64,000 nucleotides of DNA from Daphnia pulex. Taxonomy: Eukaryota; Arthropoda; Branchiopoda; Diplostraca; Daphniidae. Position 1 is the first letter of the stretch. Each line of letters starts with the position of its first letter. The notes under the pieces were generated by a model. The model was given only the letters and a program-made list of their open reading frames with translations. It did not search any database and was not told where the DNA came from. Below are positions 1-10,945 of the stretch, piece by piece. The stretch covers positions 5,518,001 to 5,582,000 of the forward strand of contig NC_060019.1 in the NCBI RefSeq assembly GCF_021134715.1. The letters are read 5' to 3'. Made by a program: the position numbers and the translations under genes.

Positions 1-1700
1 GATTTTCAACGACACTACGAGTCCTGGTCTCTTACTAAGAAAAGCAGATCCATGCAGCACAATTAGTTATTATGATTCGGTGTTTAAATTTCAGTATGGA
101 AAATTCCTATGGAATGTTACCCGAGTTGGCAGTCAAAATTAGACTACGAAGAAAATAATCTTTATAACTACAATTTAACGGTATTCTGCGCTGAAATAGA
201 AATTGTTTTAACGATTTTTTTAGTTCTTCTTCTAGTAGGCAGTCAAAATTAGACTACATCATTGTAACTAGAAATTTTACGGAATTCTGCGCTAAAATAC
301 AACTTGTTTTACGATTCTATCAATTCTTCTTCTGATTCCAAAGAGACACGGGATGATTATGATGACATTTCTTGCAGGTCGCAACGAGACTGGAATTCGT
401 GATCTCCTGCTTACTAGGCAGGCACTTTGTTATCTTAACCGTAGGATCACAAGCTTTACTCAAAGGACCACTTTTTCAAAATTGGTCATGACTTCATAAC
501 AGCAGTTTTACAATACGAGGTTTACAAAGTCGATATAATGAAGTCAAATCAAGTGTTGAGGTCGTCTTTCATAGAGGCACAAATGTCAATAAAATATACA
601 TAAACATCAGTCACAGTCTTCAACTAATATAGATGTAACTAGGATTATGCTTTAATTGCAAACTTCTTTTTACTTTTTCCAGCTTGAGACTATGCTCTAG
701 AATACATGGAACCTTCACAGCCAAAGTTACGATCTCGTCGGTACTGCAAAGTTGAGTATGCAATGCAAATTATTTTTTGTAAGCGCAGCCCATTTGGCAT
801 TCGGCAACCTATCCATTCGAGTACCTCGCAAACAGCAGATACGAAATCACGGAGCTCAAGTTAGTGTTGAAGAACAAGAAAGATGGAGGGCTAGCGAGTT
901 TTCGTCCTATTAGTATTTTCTCAGAAAGTTCAATGAGTTTTTGGGTTGTTTCGTTTGAGAAATTAAATTATACTATTATAAATATCTTCTTCTTCTTCTT
1001 CTGAGGTCGCCAAAGGATTATAAAGAGAATCATTTGTTTCAGATACCTCCGCAAAAAACTCAAATGGCTTTGGTCATTATATTATGTATGTATGTATGTA
1101 TTGCATTTGTATCCCGCACTTTCACAAAAAAGATCAAATGACGGCAGAGTGTGCTACGATTTACATTATTTAGAAAATGAAGGGAACGCCAAGGAGAATA
1201 GATGAGTCTTAATAAGTTTCTTGAAAACTGGGCGGTTGGTTGTGGAGCGAATCAGAGCTTGAAGACGATTCCAAGTGTGCGGCCAGATAGCACACTGCAG
1301 TCCCATAGACGCCCAAAACACGTCACTTTGAGACGTCTGGGATGTACTTGGCACATAGCAGAATCCCAAGTTTACATTCCTAGGACGTCTTTTACGTATG
1401 GCCAATGTCCGCTTCGCCGAGATCTCATAGCGGTCCTTATCCCGTCCCATTGGATGGACTTTAGACGTACTTGGGACGGAAAAAGGATCTCAAGAAGTCA
1501 TTAATAATAAATCTTTTTCTGGACTCTGAATTTCGTTCCTTTTTTCTTTACTCTTCTTTTTCTTATGAGTGTTTGCTGTGCCGACATTTTTTCACGAACG
1601 GTGATCCGGATATCCGGACAAAGTTTATTTGTCAGAGTATGCAAAGGGTTACCAGGCACACATCATAATTCAACTGCATATTACCATCATAGTTGAAGAA
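1..1700. other. Intergenic, no gene recognised
   Basis: I see no convincing gene here. The stretch is AT-rich with in-frame stops in all frames. A short (TATG)n microsatellite lies at about 1082-1100. Around 1290-1500 there are several GACGTC/GGGACG-type words that recall the GACGTCC-rich elements at 13.5 kb and 30.4-31.3 kb, so a decayed copy of that repeat family may be present. The short open frames at 1.2-1.6 kb have no recognisable domain. Confidence 0.5.
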
Positions 1701-1704
1701 ATAT

Positions 1705-1775
1705 GGAACCTGACCCGGGGATCGAACCCGGATCGTCGTGGTGAGAAGCCAGCACTATACAGATGGGCCACGAAA
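1705..1775 (-). pseudogene. tRNA-like relic (Glu-like)
   Basis: On the minus strand a strong B box/T arm (CCGGGTTCGATCCCCGG) and a TGGCCCA...AGTGC stretch resembling box A are spaced as in a tRNA. A TTCTCAC loop suggests a CTC (Glu) anticodon. The acceptor and anticodon stems do not pair properly, so it is read as a tRNA pseudogene or the head of a tRNA-derived SINE, not a working tRNA. Confidence 0.45.
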
Positions 1776-1906
1776 TGATATCTGAGATTTGAAGATAAAG
1801 CTAATAATAGAATTTTAGAATCAAACTTTGCCGCGAAAAGACAAAGACAGTTTCTCCGAAATTTTCTAAGTGTCGAGAAGGAGCCAAAAAATAAAAACGG
1901 GACGCA

Positions 1907-2524
1907 TCAGAGACTTCTACGAGAGAGAGTAAAAAATGACAAATCCGACAAGATGAAAATGAGTAACGTGTTCATATAAGGGCTCGCAATGGGACATATT
2001 AGAGATTCCCCTGTGCCCCCCGCACCACCCGCACGGCTTTGGTCCCGCCTTGGGACAAGAATTCCTATCTGGGGGGGGGCACTGTTGGCGAAAGACCTCA
2101 TCAGCAGCTTTCCCTTTGTGGCGAATGGTCTTGCGTAAACTCCTCGTCTCCCCTCTCTGGGCATCGCCCTCATCGACAATCTTCTGCTAGAAGCCTTATG
2201 AACATCAACAGTGAGTGTCCGAGCAGAGGATCGAAGTCGTGTGTGGCCCGGAACGTGCAAGTTGATTGTCTCTTGGAGGTAGAGTGGTGCCGAGCCCGTA
2301 AGACAGTCAAAGACCATCAAGAGGATCTTAAAGTCAATCCTTTGCTGAACTGGGAGCCAGTGCAAGCGGTACCTTGCGTCCTTGGTCGAGATTGACCGGC
2401 CGCGGCAGATAAGGTGAGCTGCTGAATCCTGGACTGCTTGAAGAGACTTGAGTTTGTAGGCCGGCAGACCCGCGAGAAGAGAATTAGCATAATCCAGATG
2501 AGAGATGACCAGGGAGTGAACCAT
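1907..2524 (-). mobile_element. Non-LTR retrotransposon (LINE) 3' end
   Basis: The minus-strand frame encodes the C-terminal tail typical of CR1/L2-like LINE reverse transcriptases: an H-L-D-Y-A-N-S-L motif near residue 9, then R-L-H-W-L-P-V-Q-Q-R-I-D-F-K and C-L-T-G-S-A-P-L-Y-L near residues 53-83. The catalytic palm (YADD region) is not present, so this is a 5'-truncated insertion, as is usual for LINEs. After the A-N-S-A-P segment the expected tail is lost in a G-rich tract near 2070-2080, which suggests a frameshift. No poly(A) or target-site duplication was identified. Similarity to the LINE piece at 11.9-12.6 kb is at family level; they are separate insertions. Confidence 0.75.
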
Positions 2525-2578
2525 GGTTTTTGTAGCAGATGATGTCAGCTGATTTCGAATCTTCCCAAGACGATACAG

Positions 2579-2824
2579 CCCAGCTAGCAGAGTATATTTC
2601 CCAAATATTGCTAAAATATTATATTCCTACAATTGAGATGTTGGTAAAATAATTTTTTTAAATATTTTTCCAATATATTTTTGCACCCAAATTTGTTGGC
2701 TCACAATATTATTGGTGAAATAACAGTTTTACTACTTTTAAAATTTTGACGGGAATCTGGTTGTTGTGTTTATGGTTATATAGTCCAGCGTGGAATATTT
2801 ATTCATCTTCAACTTGTTATTAGA
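2579..2824. repeat. Dispersed repeat, copy A
   Basis: About 245 bp that is nearly the same as 21334-21623: both start with CCCAGCTAGC, run through GTATATTTCCCAAATATTGCT and a TTTTTGCACCCAAAT core, and end in TTATATAGTCCAGCGTGGAA followed by an AACTTG...TTAG tail. Copy B has about 40 extra bases in the middle. No coding capacity is seen, so this is a non-autonomous element or the untranslated end of a larger one. Confidence 0.8.
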
Positions 2825-3309
2825 CAAGTTCTTGTTTTTGGTCTTGAGTGGGTTTGAACTAGCGCTCCCACTCGAATCAATTCGCGTCAAAAATCACAAC
2901 AGCCGAAGCTACGCTTTCCTGGCCTTCACTTTAGAACGGGGGACATACTGTAGGCCCTTTCATATAGTCTAGTGGCCAGCAATATGAAGCCCGAGGTGCA
3001 GAGAACTCGTATGTTTTGGCTGTCATCCGCCAGGAACGCGAGGGAGGGTAATAAAAAATGGCGACTAGGCTGGGTGGGAAACTGGTCAAAATTACACTTT
3101 ACTAGATTGGCAATAACTCGGACAATCTAATCTGTTAAAGACAATTAAATCTGTCTAAAATAGTTTTAATGTTTGTGTTTGTTTCTATTTGAATTCCTGA
3201 ATTACGGTATGACAAATTTTAAAATAATATGTAATTACAATAAACTGTATCTTAAATGTTATTATGTATTTCATGGCTCGTGTTTCTTCATTCTTCCGTT
3301 TATTTGAAT

Positions 3310-4110
3310 GGCTTACAAGGCTCACAAATTAATGGAAGGTTACGAAGAGGCTAATAGTGATAACCTCCAGAAGTAAAAATTATTGCCCTTGCCAATTTTA
3401 TAGCCATCAAGGACAGTAATTTTATTTTACCTGAAATCTCTAATATCAAAGCTATGCGTAGTGGCAGGGAATCGTACGGTGAATCTGCCATTGATTATGT
3501 TCAACTCAAACGAGAAGGCCACATAAACACTGTATTATCTTGTGTCTCTCCCGAACATAAAGTAACTTCAAATGGTTACAAAGTAGAAATTGTAGTTGAC
3601 TCTTCTAAAGGCGAAATAACGTCATGTAAATGTTATGGTTGCATTGTGGCACTGGGAAGGTGCAAGCACCAGCTTGCCCTTCTCGGATGGATGCATCGTC
3701 GTTTTGAAGATCAAACCCCTACGGAAAAAGCCTGTTATTGGAAAAAGTCCAAGCTGTCAAACGTCGGGAAAACCATAAAGTTCATTTTGGTCAAAGATCT
3801 TGAAGTAAATCAAAGGAGAAAAAATAGGTGTAAGAAGAAGAATAAGTTGTCTGCAGAAACCATCCAGAAAAGAAAACCGAATAGGAAAATTTACAAAATG
3901 AAAAGTAAAATCAATGTCAGAAAGGATCCCGATGGCGTTTCATTTTTACAAGAAATAATTGCTCACATGGATTGGAAATTCAAAAAGGGAAACGAAAAAG
4001 TGATTCCGGAACTGGCAAAAATATCCATTCCCTGTCGAGGGACTTCAAAAAAAGAAATCCGACGTCGACAAATGTTCTTGATTTCTTACGTTTCTGCAAA
4101 TCTAGCATGA
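3310..4110 (+). pseudogene. SWIM zinc-finger protein of a DNA transposon (partial)
   Basis: The open frame from 3454 encodes 218 residues containing a SWIM-type zinc finger (CKCYGC...GRCKH, CxC...CxH) followed by a conserved tail with E-K-A-C-Y-W-K-K-S-K-L-S, then a basic Lys/Arg-rich C-terminus. The same protein appears to begin earlier: 3310-3370 starts with M-A-Y-K-A-H-K and 3374-3453 continues into the main frame after a one-base shift near 3373. In arthropods such SWIM segments commonly sit next to a YqaJ-type exonuclease in ISL2EU-like transposons (family knowledge); no YqaJ part is seen here. Convergent to the transposase at 5.1-6.4 kb, so both probably belong to one element. Not a confident host gene. 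Confidence 0.6.
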
Positions 4111-5098
4111 CAGAATAACTGTGTAATGAAGTCGCTAAGTCAACAAGTGATCAAACAGATAATTCTCTGTGGAGACGGTTCAAGTAATTAATACTTTATT
4201 ATAGAAATTTTCTTGGCTATTTGTAACTTTCATGGCAGCTACAATAACATTTAATGTCTCCTAATAAAATAGATACCTACGTATCACCGCGTCAAACTTG
4301 TATGCAGTCGCTCACTGCAATACTGTAGATGGGTCACTCGTCGACAAACAGTACTTCATGGGGAAAAAATAGAGAAACGTCTTCTGTGGCCAGAGGTACT
4401 CGTTTAGAGTCCCAAGTCCTACAGATCGTATCAAAAAAGCAAAAAATGACATTTGAATGCTGCGGATTGATTACTCATCCGAAACACCCGATTTTTGGCG
4501 CCTAACCAGACGGAATCAATGAAAACTTTACTGTTGAGATCAAGTGCCTAACTATATATAACTACAAAAGCTATTTCAATTTCATTGATTCTTCAGGTAA
4601 ATAGAATCATCACTTGCAATGACTGCAATAAATTTTATATTTTAAGAAAAATAAAACCACAAGTTCAGCTGCAAATGCATCTATATGGAAGGAAGAAAAG
4701 TATTTTTTGTGTTGCGAGCCCACATTCGAGAACAACAGAAAAGTAAAAATTTTGCCAGTAGACTATGATGAGAACTACATAAGAGCCGTTATGGTTAAAG
4801 CTGAACAATTTTAGACAAATACTATTGGAAAATTTGTATTGGAATAACTTGTTGTTCATGTTGAATTCTGTATTGTATCCGTACGCAACCAGAAATATAC
4901 CGAGGAAATATAAAACAGATAAGACCACGATAAGGAAAAAATTTTTACAGATTGACAGCATAGAGTAAAAAACGTTACAGGCGGTTATTCATAAGCAGAT
5001 AAAAACACAAACAGATGAGAGTTTCTGAATACAAGTAAAGCGTTGATAAAGTAATTAGCATCTAGTTAAGCAACTCTGAATGTTAATCAATCCACAGA

Positions 5099-6364
5099 CT
5101 AGAAAAAAGCATCGTCCGCAAATGAAACCAATGAACTATGAATACATGCGTGTGGGGCAAGGAACTTTAATTCGCGGATGCGACGGATCGCTTGCTCTAC
5201 GTGAATTCTGACGCCAGCAATTTTGCGACCATTAAGAACCTGTTCTTTAGAGAGTTGTTTGCCTTCACTTACACTGGGCGGACGAACTACTTCACATCCT
5301 TTTTCCAACACCATACTTTGGACTTTTTTTAAACCTCCATCAAACATAATGACCATGCCTTGCTTTAACAAGTCCAAGAAGCCGCAGTGGGAGAAGATCA
5401 TTTTGTCCGTTGCTCTTCCACTATATCCAGCTGAACAGAAAGAGAATAAACCATTAAGTGTAATCACAACATAGTATTTAATAGTGTTAGCCTTCTTGTA
5501 GCCTGACCGTGTCAATGCTTGTGTCGAAAGCATGAACTGGCTTTTGTATAGCGATTTCGAGGCAATCTCCAACCCTACTTACTTTTTTGAATGATTTACG
5601 AAAGCCAATGGGCATTGCTCGGTGAATCGATTCATCACTTGGCCACACAATTAGTTGTCTGAAGTTACTTGAGATCAAGTGAAAAAACCGTGTGAAATAT
5701 CTCGAGGCTTGACTGTAGTATATTCCAAACTCGTGCCCAAGTACCATGAACGATTCATTCAAACGTAATTTTCTTAATACTAGTTATACAACATGCAATC
5801 ATGTTAGGTTTCCTTTTACCTTAAACTTAGAGCCAACGAGGAGAAGTACAGAAATCCAATCGCGATCAACACCGAGATAAGTTTTGGGATCAGATTACAT
5901 TAGTTGTATTGCACGTTTGGAACTTCTATGTTTAAATTCAGTCGCACAGTAAACAAACGACAGGGGGAGGGCAGTACTGATATGCCATTTGACGTGAATT
6001 ATTGATACCAAGATGAATCTTCTTTCGGCATTGATTTTCCACACGTGTAGAACGTGCGAAGATTCCACACGTGTGAAGATGTATCACCTTTATTTGAAGA
6101 GATTTCTTCATATGAAAGAGATCTTGCACATTTCCTCTTCTTTCTCGCATTACCGTAAGACGACGTTTCAATAGCGAGTGAATCTATCAGTTTTCGTTTA
6201 GCAGATAATGGGGTGGAACTGATTTGCCAAGACGGCTGTGGTGATGTACACTTGATAGGTGATGGACTGTTAAAATCCTGTGCTGTCACATCCCGCGGAT
6301 TCACTTTTGACAATTGCGAGCTCCTCAACTTCAGAACAGGACTAGTTGCCAAAAGTGGCATCAC
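5099..6364 (-). pseudogene. DDE transposase, ISL2EU/Harbinger-like (DDE_Tnp_4)
   Basis: Minus-strand frames encode most of a DDE_Tnp_4-type transposase. Reading 5' to 3': a linker (5999-6364), then G-H-E-F-G-I-Y-Y-S-Q-A-S-R with P-S-D-E-S-I (5580-5762), then D-C-L-E-I-A-I-Q-K-P carrying the first catalytic Asp. A frameshift near 5530 leads into S-G-Y-K-K-A-N-T-I-K-Y and F-D-G-G-L-K (second Asp, where relatives usually have D-R-G), then I-H-V-E-Q-A-I-R-R-I-R-E (the Glu) and L-A-P-H-A-C-I-H near the end. The three catalytic positions survive but the frame is broken and part of the N-terminus is missing, so it should be inactive. It works by cut-and-paste transposition in the nucleus when intact. 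Confidence 0.75.
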
Positions 6365-6666
6365 TTTCCAGTAAGGACTACACGCTGCATCTTTTTGAGC
6401 CCAAGTAATAAGATTGTGTTGAACTCCTTTACTTAACTTGTGATTTCTTGCTAACAGTTTGTTTTGAGTTTCTTTGATTGAAAGTGATTAGAGAAATTGC
6501 TTGTAATCAGTCTGTGTTTCTTTGTTGACAACAATAGGTGTAGAAGTTTCCATTTGTTCATGACGATAGTAGTTGATAAAAGAAGTATGATTGTGTTCAC
6601 AAGCATCTATACAAAGACATAACAACTGTTAAAACAGGTTGAATAACATATAAAGTTTTATTATAC

Positions 6667-6774
6667 CTCCAAGGGCGTGGTGCAGAGCCATATTACATTC
6701 TGTGGTTGTTGACAATATAGATTCACACTGCAAACTGTAATATCCACTAAACAGGCTGTCAACAGAAATTCTGC
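6667..6774 (-). other. Duplicated exon-like segment, copy 1
   Basis: A 108-nt minus-strand segment bounded by an acceptor-like ...TTACAG and a donor-like GGAG|GTATAA. It corresponds to 7055-7162, which has the same length and the same borders. Both encode a 36-codon block with related words (Y-S-L-Q, S-T-T-T-E). It lies upstream of the transposase on the same strand, so it may be a 5' exon of the same transposon gene. Confidence 0.5.
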
Positions 6775-7054
6775 CTGTAATAGTAAATATATTTTGAAGG
6801 ATAGTTGTTAAAATATACTCCAACAGTAATGTTACCTTAGAGATCTATGTCTGATGAGTTGACAAACAAATCCTCAACTTTCTGCGTTTCTTCAGTGTTG
6901 GAAATAGGTGTTGGAGATTCTATTGGTTCAAGATGATAGCAGTGATTCACATTTCTGTCTGATGTGAGTCTGATTTGGTTTACTTACATCTATACAAAGA
7001 CATAGGCAGGTAAATGTTTTTACAGGTTTAATAACATATTAAGGTTTTATATAC

Positions 7055-7162
7055 CTCCGAGCATTTGGTGCAGCTCAACGTGAAATTCTGTGGTTGTTGA
7101 CATTCTAGATTCACTCTGCAAACTGTGATATCCCCTCGACATACTTCCAACAGACATTCTGC
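7055..7162 (-). other. Duplicated exon-like segment, copy 2
   Basis: Second copy of the 108-nt exon-like block, offset 388 bp from the first, with acceptor ...CCACAG and donor GGAG|GTATAT on the minus strand. The flanking introns are also alike (CATCTATACAAAGACATA on one side, TGTACTCCAAC on the other), so a segment of roughly 390 bp was duplicated in tandem. Confidence 0.5.
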
Positions 7163-7299
7163 CTGTGGTATTAAGTATAAAGTTAGCAACTGATTTTTAC
7201 AATGTACTCCAACGAACAGTGTTACCTTCAAGTGCAATGTCTGAATTATTCGCTGAGAAATACATAGCTGCATAGTCTACTTCAAAATTTTTTGCTACT

Positions 7300-7975
7300 C
7301 CGTTGCATAAGAGATTAATCAATTAGTCAAACTGTAGTGATTGTATATAATGATAAAGGAAACATCTCACATGTTTGTAGACATGTGTGGTAACACACCA
7401 TCATTAAGTTTTAAGTAACCAACATCACTCTTAAACTTCTCATAATCCTTCAAATCTGTTTCAAGCTTGGAAATAAAACATGGTAAACTTCTATTGAAAT
7501 GATGAGCTCCATATTTGGAACTTCTCTAATGCATTCAGTTAATCATTCATCGACGTCTTGCTCTCTCTCGGCTAATTGACGTCATTACATGGCGCAGTTG
7601 GTTACTTATTCTACACCACCGTCTTAAGTATTGTTAACTATCAAACCAGTATATCATTTTTGTAAGGGTCGAAGCAAAAACGACCCCAGGTGACTGATCG
7701 TCCGCCATTTTTCCGCAAATTTTTTCTGCTTGCTGTCATTCTGTGCTCTTGGTCTCAGCAATTGGTCGGAGTTGTGTATGTATTGGGGCATTTGAAAAGT
7801 CAAGCTAACAAAGCTACATCCACTGCTGCATTGAACGCTGTCTACGATCGACGAGTAAATTATTCATGGTAAAACGCAAAACTAAAGGCAGAAAATCACT
7901 AGCAGATATTTTTGGTTTATCCCAACTATTCCCCGTGGCTTTAGAAGAAGAAGAATAAGTTACCCATGTGACAGC
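7300..7975. other. Intergenic, no gene recognised
   Basis: AT-rich spacer between the transposon relic and the gypsy element. A GACGTC-containing stretch is present at 7550-7590. No domain is recognisable in the short open frames, and no LTR could be defined. Confidence 0.4.
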
Positions 7976-9536
7976 TATGTCACCGAAGGCATTCAAGCCG
8001 AATGGATCGCCTTCTAGGTTTGATCTCGACAAATACAAGCATTCGTTCGAGCTTTGGCACCAACAATGGACAATTTTCAAACATCGACTTTTTACTTGAT
8101 GAGCGCCCAGCCTACAAAACTAATATTTTACTTTCTTGTTTTTTAAAGGAAAACAGATGCTCAGATGGGTATCACAAGATTGTGATTCAGAAATTGCGTG
8201 AACGTTAAAATGCAGGACAAAATCGACATGTCTAGCGCCAACAATTCGCTTTAAGGAAGCACCGAGCGAACGAGGCGGCCGACAATTGGCTGTGCGATCT
8301 CCGCAATCTAGCTCGCAAGTGCGAATTTGCCACCGACTGCTTCGCAAATTGTCAACCGCATCCTTGGTCAAGTAGTCCATGCAGTTTACGTTGATGAAAT
8401 CCGCCGGAAAGTCCTCGAGAAAGGTGGAACCCTTACACTCAACCAAGCCATCGACATCCTACGCGTAGCAGAGCCTGCTTCAAAAAAAAACATTAAATCT
8501 GAATACAGGTTACGCGGCAGCAATTAAAGCGCTGTCCAAATCGTCATACAAAGAAAAGGAAAACGCAAGAACCTCCCAGCACACAATTTCAACAGCCGGC
8601 AAAGTACAGACCGCCCGGTAAGCAGTTTAAAGATGACAACCAATCAGAATATGGATTCTGGAACTGTGGCAGTGAAACTCGCCACTCACGCCAACTATGC
8701 CCAGACAATGGAAAGAAATGTGGCAAATGCACAAAAATCGGTCTTTTTGCCAGAATGTGCAGTTAGAAGAAGAGCAAAAACCGCTTCAAACCGGATGTAT
8801 CACACTCAAACCCAACTCTCCAGCATGTATCGCTGGCATAGAAGGATTTGATCTCGTTAAAGCAGGAATTCATCCCAGTGGCAGTAAGAAAGAAATTTTC
8901 ATTCAAATTTTACCAGAAAATGGGGCACAAATTGACGCCATTTCGGCCAATATGTACCATAACGAGATTCAAGACACCAATCTCTTACCCAGGGGCACCA
9001 ACGCCATTACAGCTACCGGAATCTCCATTATCAGCATTGGAACGATCGAAGCAACAATCCATTGGCCTACGGGTAAAAAGAGTAAAGCAATCAAAATACT
9101 TTTCACGTATTACAGGATCTGAAACAACCGGTGCTATCGAAACAGATTCAATAGGCATTCGGAATGTTAACAGCTTGTTACCCTCACGAGAGCATCAACG
9201 CGATCTAAAAAGATGAGTCACGAAACAATCCTGGCTCCAAGTTATTCCCACATCTTATGACTACAGTCGGGATCAACCCGACGGAAGAGAAGAAGAAAGA
9301 AGACCTAAACCAGTTAACGGTCGTCCATCCCCACATCTTTGACGGAACTGTCGACCCGTGGCGAGCCCGGCATGCCATTTCGAGCTCAAGGAAGGCGCAA
9401 TTCCAGCCGCCATCCACGAATCTCGTCCTGTCTCAGTCCCTCTCATGCCAAGATTAAAACAGGAGCTGGACCTCCTCGAAAAGCATAATCCGATATAATC
9501 CAAAGAGTAACGAGACCAACAGCATGGGTCCATTCG

Positions 9537-10169
9537 ATGGTGCTGGCCACGAAGAAAGATGGTGGCATAAGAGTATTTGTGGAATTCACAATCTTCAATC
9601 AAAACATCATCCGGCCGAAATTCGATACGGCCACACCCTTTCAGGCAATGAGAACGATTCTGCCAAGTATAAATTTGTTCACAGTAACTGACGCCCTAAA
9701 AGTTTACCACCAAGTGCGACCGGAAGAAGAATCGGAAGCCTTGACAACGTTTTCAACTCCGTTTGGCCGGTATCAATATCGGTGCCTTTCGTTTGGTATC
9801 CCACCCGCAGGAGATGACTACAGCCGTCGCGTCTCTGAAGTCTTTGATGATATCCCAAACTGCCGCCAAATCGTCGAAGACGAGATGGTTTTTCTGCAAC
9901 CTACGAGGAGCATATCGAGCTGGCGCCCACTTTTTTCCAACGATAGACCGACCACAACATCACAATCAATCTTTACAAAAATTGTATTTGCCCAGCCAAC
10001 AGCGAGATTCAGGGGCTACATCGTGAGCTCCCAAGGTTTCAAGCCCAATTCGGATCTAACTAAACAAATCCGCGAGTTCCCGCTGCCAAAAAACATCACA
10101 GACGTAAGAGCATTTCATGGTTTATGTAAACAGGCTGGAATTTTTTCTACCAAAGTCGCAAGTCACTGA
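9537..10169 (+). pseudogene. Gypsy reverse transcriptase domain (degenerate)
   Basis: The longest open piece of the gypsy pol. It opens with A-T-K-K-D-G-G-I-R-V, continues with F-T-V-T-D-A-L-K-V-Y-H-Q-V (motif A, catalytic Asp kept), T-P-F-G-R-Y-Q-Y and C-L-S-F-G-I-P-P-A. The YxDD catalytic box is ruined: the expected I-V-Y-x-D-D region reads I-V-E-D-E-M-V-F. The connection F-R-G-Y-I-V-S-S-Q-G-F-K-P and V-R-A-F-H-G-L are recognisable toward the end. The frame ends at 10167. An inactive copy. Confidence 0.8.
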
Positions 10170-10269
10170 AGCCACTGTACAATCCTTCTGAAAGAAGGAA
10201 AATTGTAGGAGTGGACGAAAACTCATGAAAACGCGTTCCTGAAAGCCAAAAATGCCCTGTCTGAAACGC

Positions 10270-10650
10270 TTGACCTAGCCTTTTATGACCAGAATTGACC
10301 GACAGCTCTACACGTCGACGCATCTTGACTTATCGGCCTTGGTTTCATCTTGATGAAAAGAGACACCGAGGGGAGCTGGCGAATGCTCCAAGCAGGCTCC
10401 AAGTATTTATCCGAAACTGAATCGCGCTATGCGATGATCGAATTGGAGTGTTTAGGAGCAATGTGGGCGATGCATTAGGAGCGCGATTAGAGAAGTGTCG
10501 GGAATTTATCTAAAACTCACCAACGTTTGAGCTCATCCCAGATAACAAGCCGTTAGTACCGATCTTGAATAACCACAGCCTCGATAAACTTGACAACCCT
10601 CGTATTCTCTGCCTTCTACTCAAGATGCAGCGTTACCAGTTTAAAGCCTG
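10270..10650 (+). pseudogene. Gypsy RNase H domain (degenerate)
   Basis: Directly after RT and in several frames: A-L-H-V-D-A-S (first catalytic Asp), I-G-L-G-F-I-L-M, then S-E-T-E-S-R-Y-A-M-I-E-L-E-C-L-G-A-M-W-A (catalytic Glu region), and a decayed I-T-D-H-K-P-L-V equivalent near 10540. Stops at several places. The copy ends where the inverted repeat at 10690 begins. Confidence 0.7.
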
Positions 10651-10689
10651 ACGATTTTTCGTTCATTTATTTCTTCTTGTTTTCATTTG

Positions 10690-10945
10690 ACGTTCATTTC
10701 GACACATTTTTCAGGCATTTTATTCGGCGTTGCCGATTGCCGTATATGTGCTTTTCGCCCCCTTTTCTGTCCACTCCTTCGCTTTTCCCCGTTTCCCATG
10801 TGTCAAGGCCTTGTATATCGATACAGATGGGTTTTGATACATAGGAAACAATGGAAAAAGCGAAAGAGTGGGGGCAAAGTCATATATACGGCAATCGGCA
10901 ACGCCGAATAAAATGCCTGAAAAATGTGTCGAAATGGGGGTATCA
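10690..10945. mobile_element. Foldback (MITE-like) element with ~50-bp terminal inverted repeats
   Basis: The left arm (about 10696-10748, containing TTCAGGCATTTTATTCGGCG) is the reverse complement of the right arm (about 10881-10935, containing CGCCGAATAAAATGCCTGAA), with about 130 bp between. It interrupts the end of the gypsy pol region. No coding capacity. Confidence 0.8.

Larger units (their letters stand above)
7978..10660 (+). mobile_element. Decayed Ty3/gypsy-like LTR retrotransposon, gag-pol
   Basis: Plus-strand frames, broken by many stops and shifts, follow gypsy order. Gag: F-D-L-D-K-Y-K-H-S-F-E-L-W (about 8018-8060), then N-W-L-C-D-L-R-N-L-A-R-K-C (about 8285-8325) and T-L-N-Q-A-I-D-I-L-R. 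Zinc knuckles at about 8655-8770 with spacing N-C-G...R-H...L-C and C-G-K-C...F-A-R-M-C; the histidine of the second knuckle is Leu. Linker to RT at 9380-9480 (L-K-E-G-A-I-P), RT at 9537-10169, RNase H at 10270-10650. No integrase is recognised: the downstream part is interrupted by the foldback element at 10.69-10.94 kb. LTRs were not found. Inactive. Confidence 0.8.

Noticed and set aside
1166..1504. Overlapping ~100-codon frames on both strands
   Set aside because: No domain, and they overlap GACGTC-rich repeat-like DNA.
4665..4961. 98-codon minus-strand hydrophobic frame as a membrane protein
   Set aside because: AT-rich composition alone gives Phe/Leu/Ile-rich frames; no family and no splice or context support.
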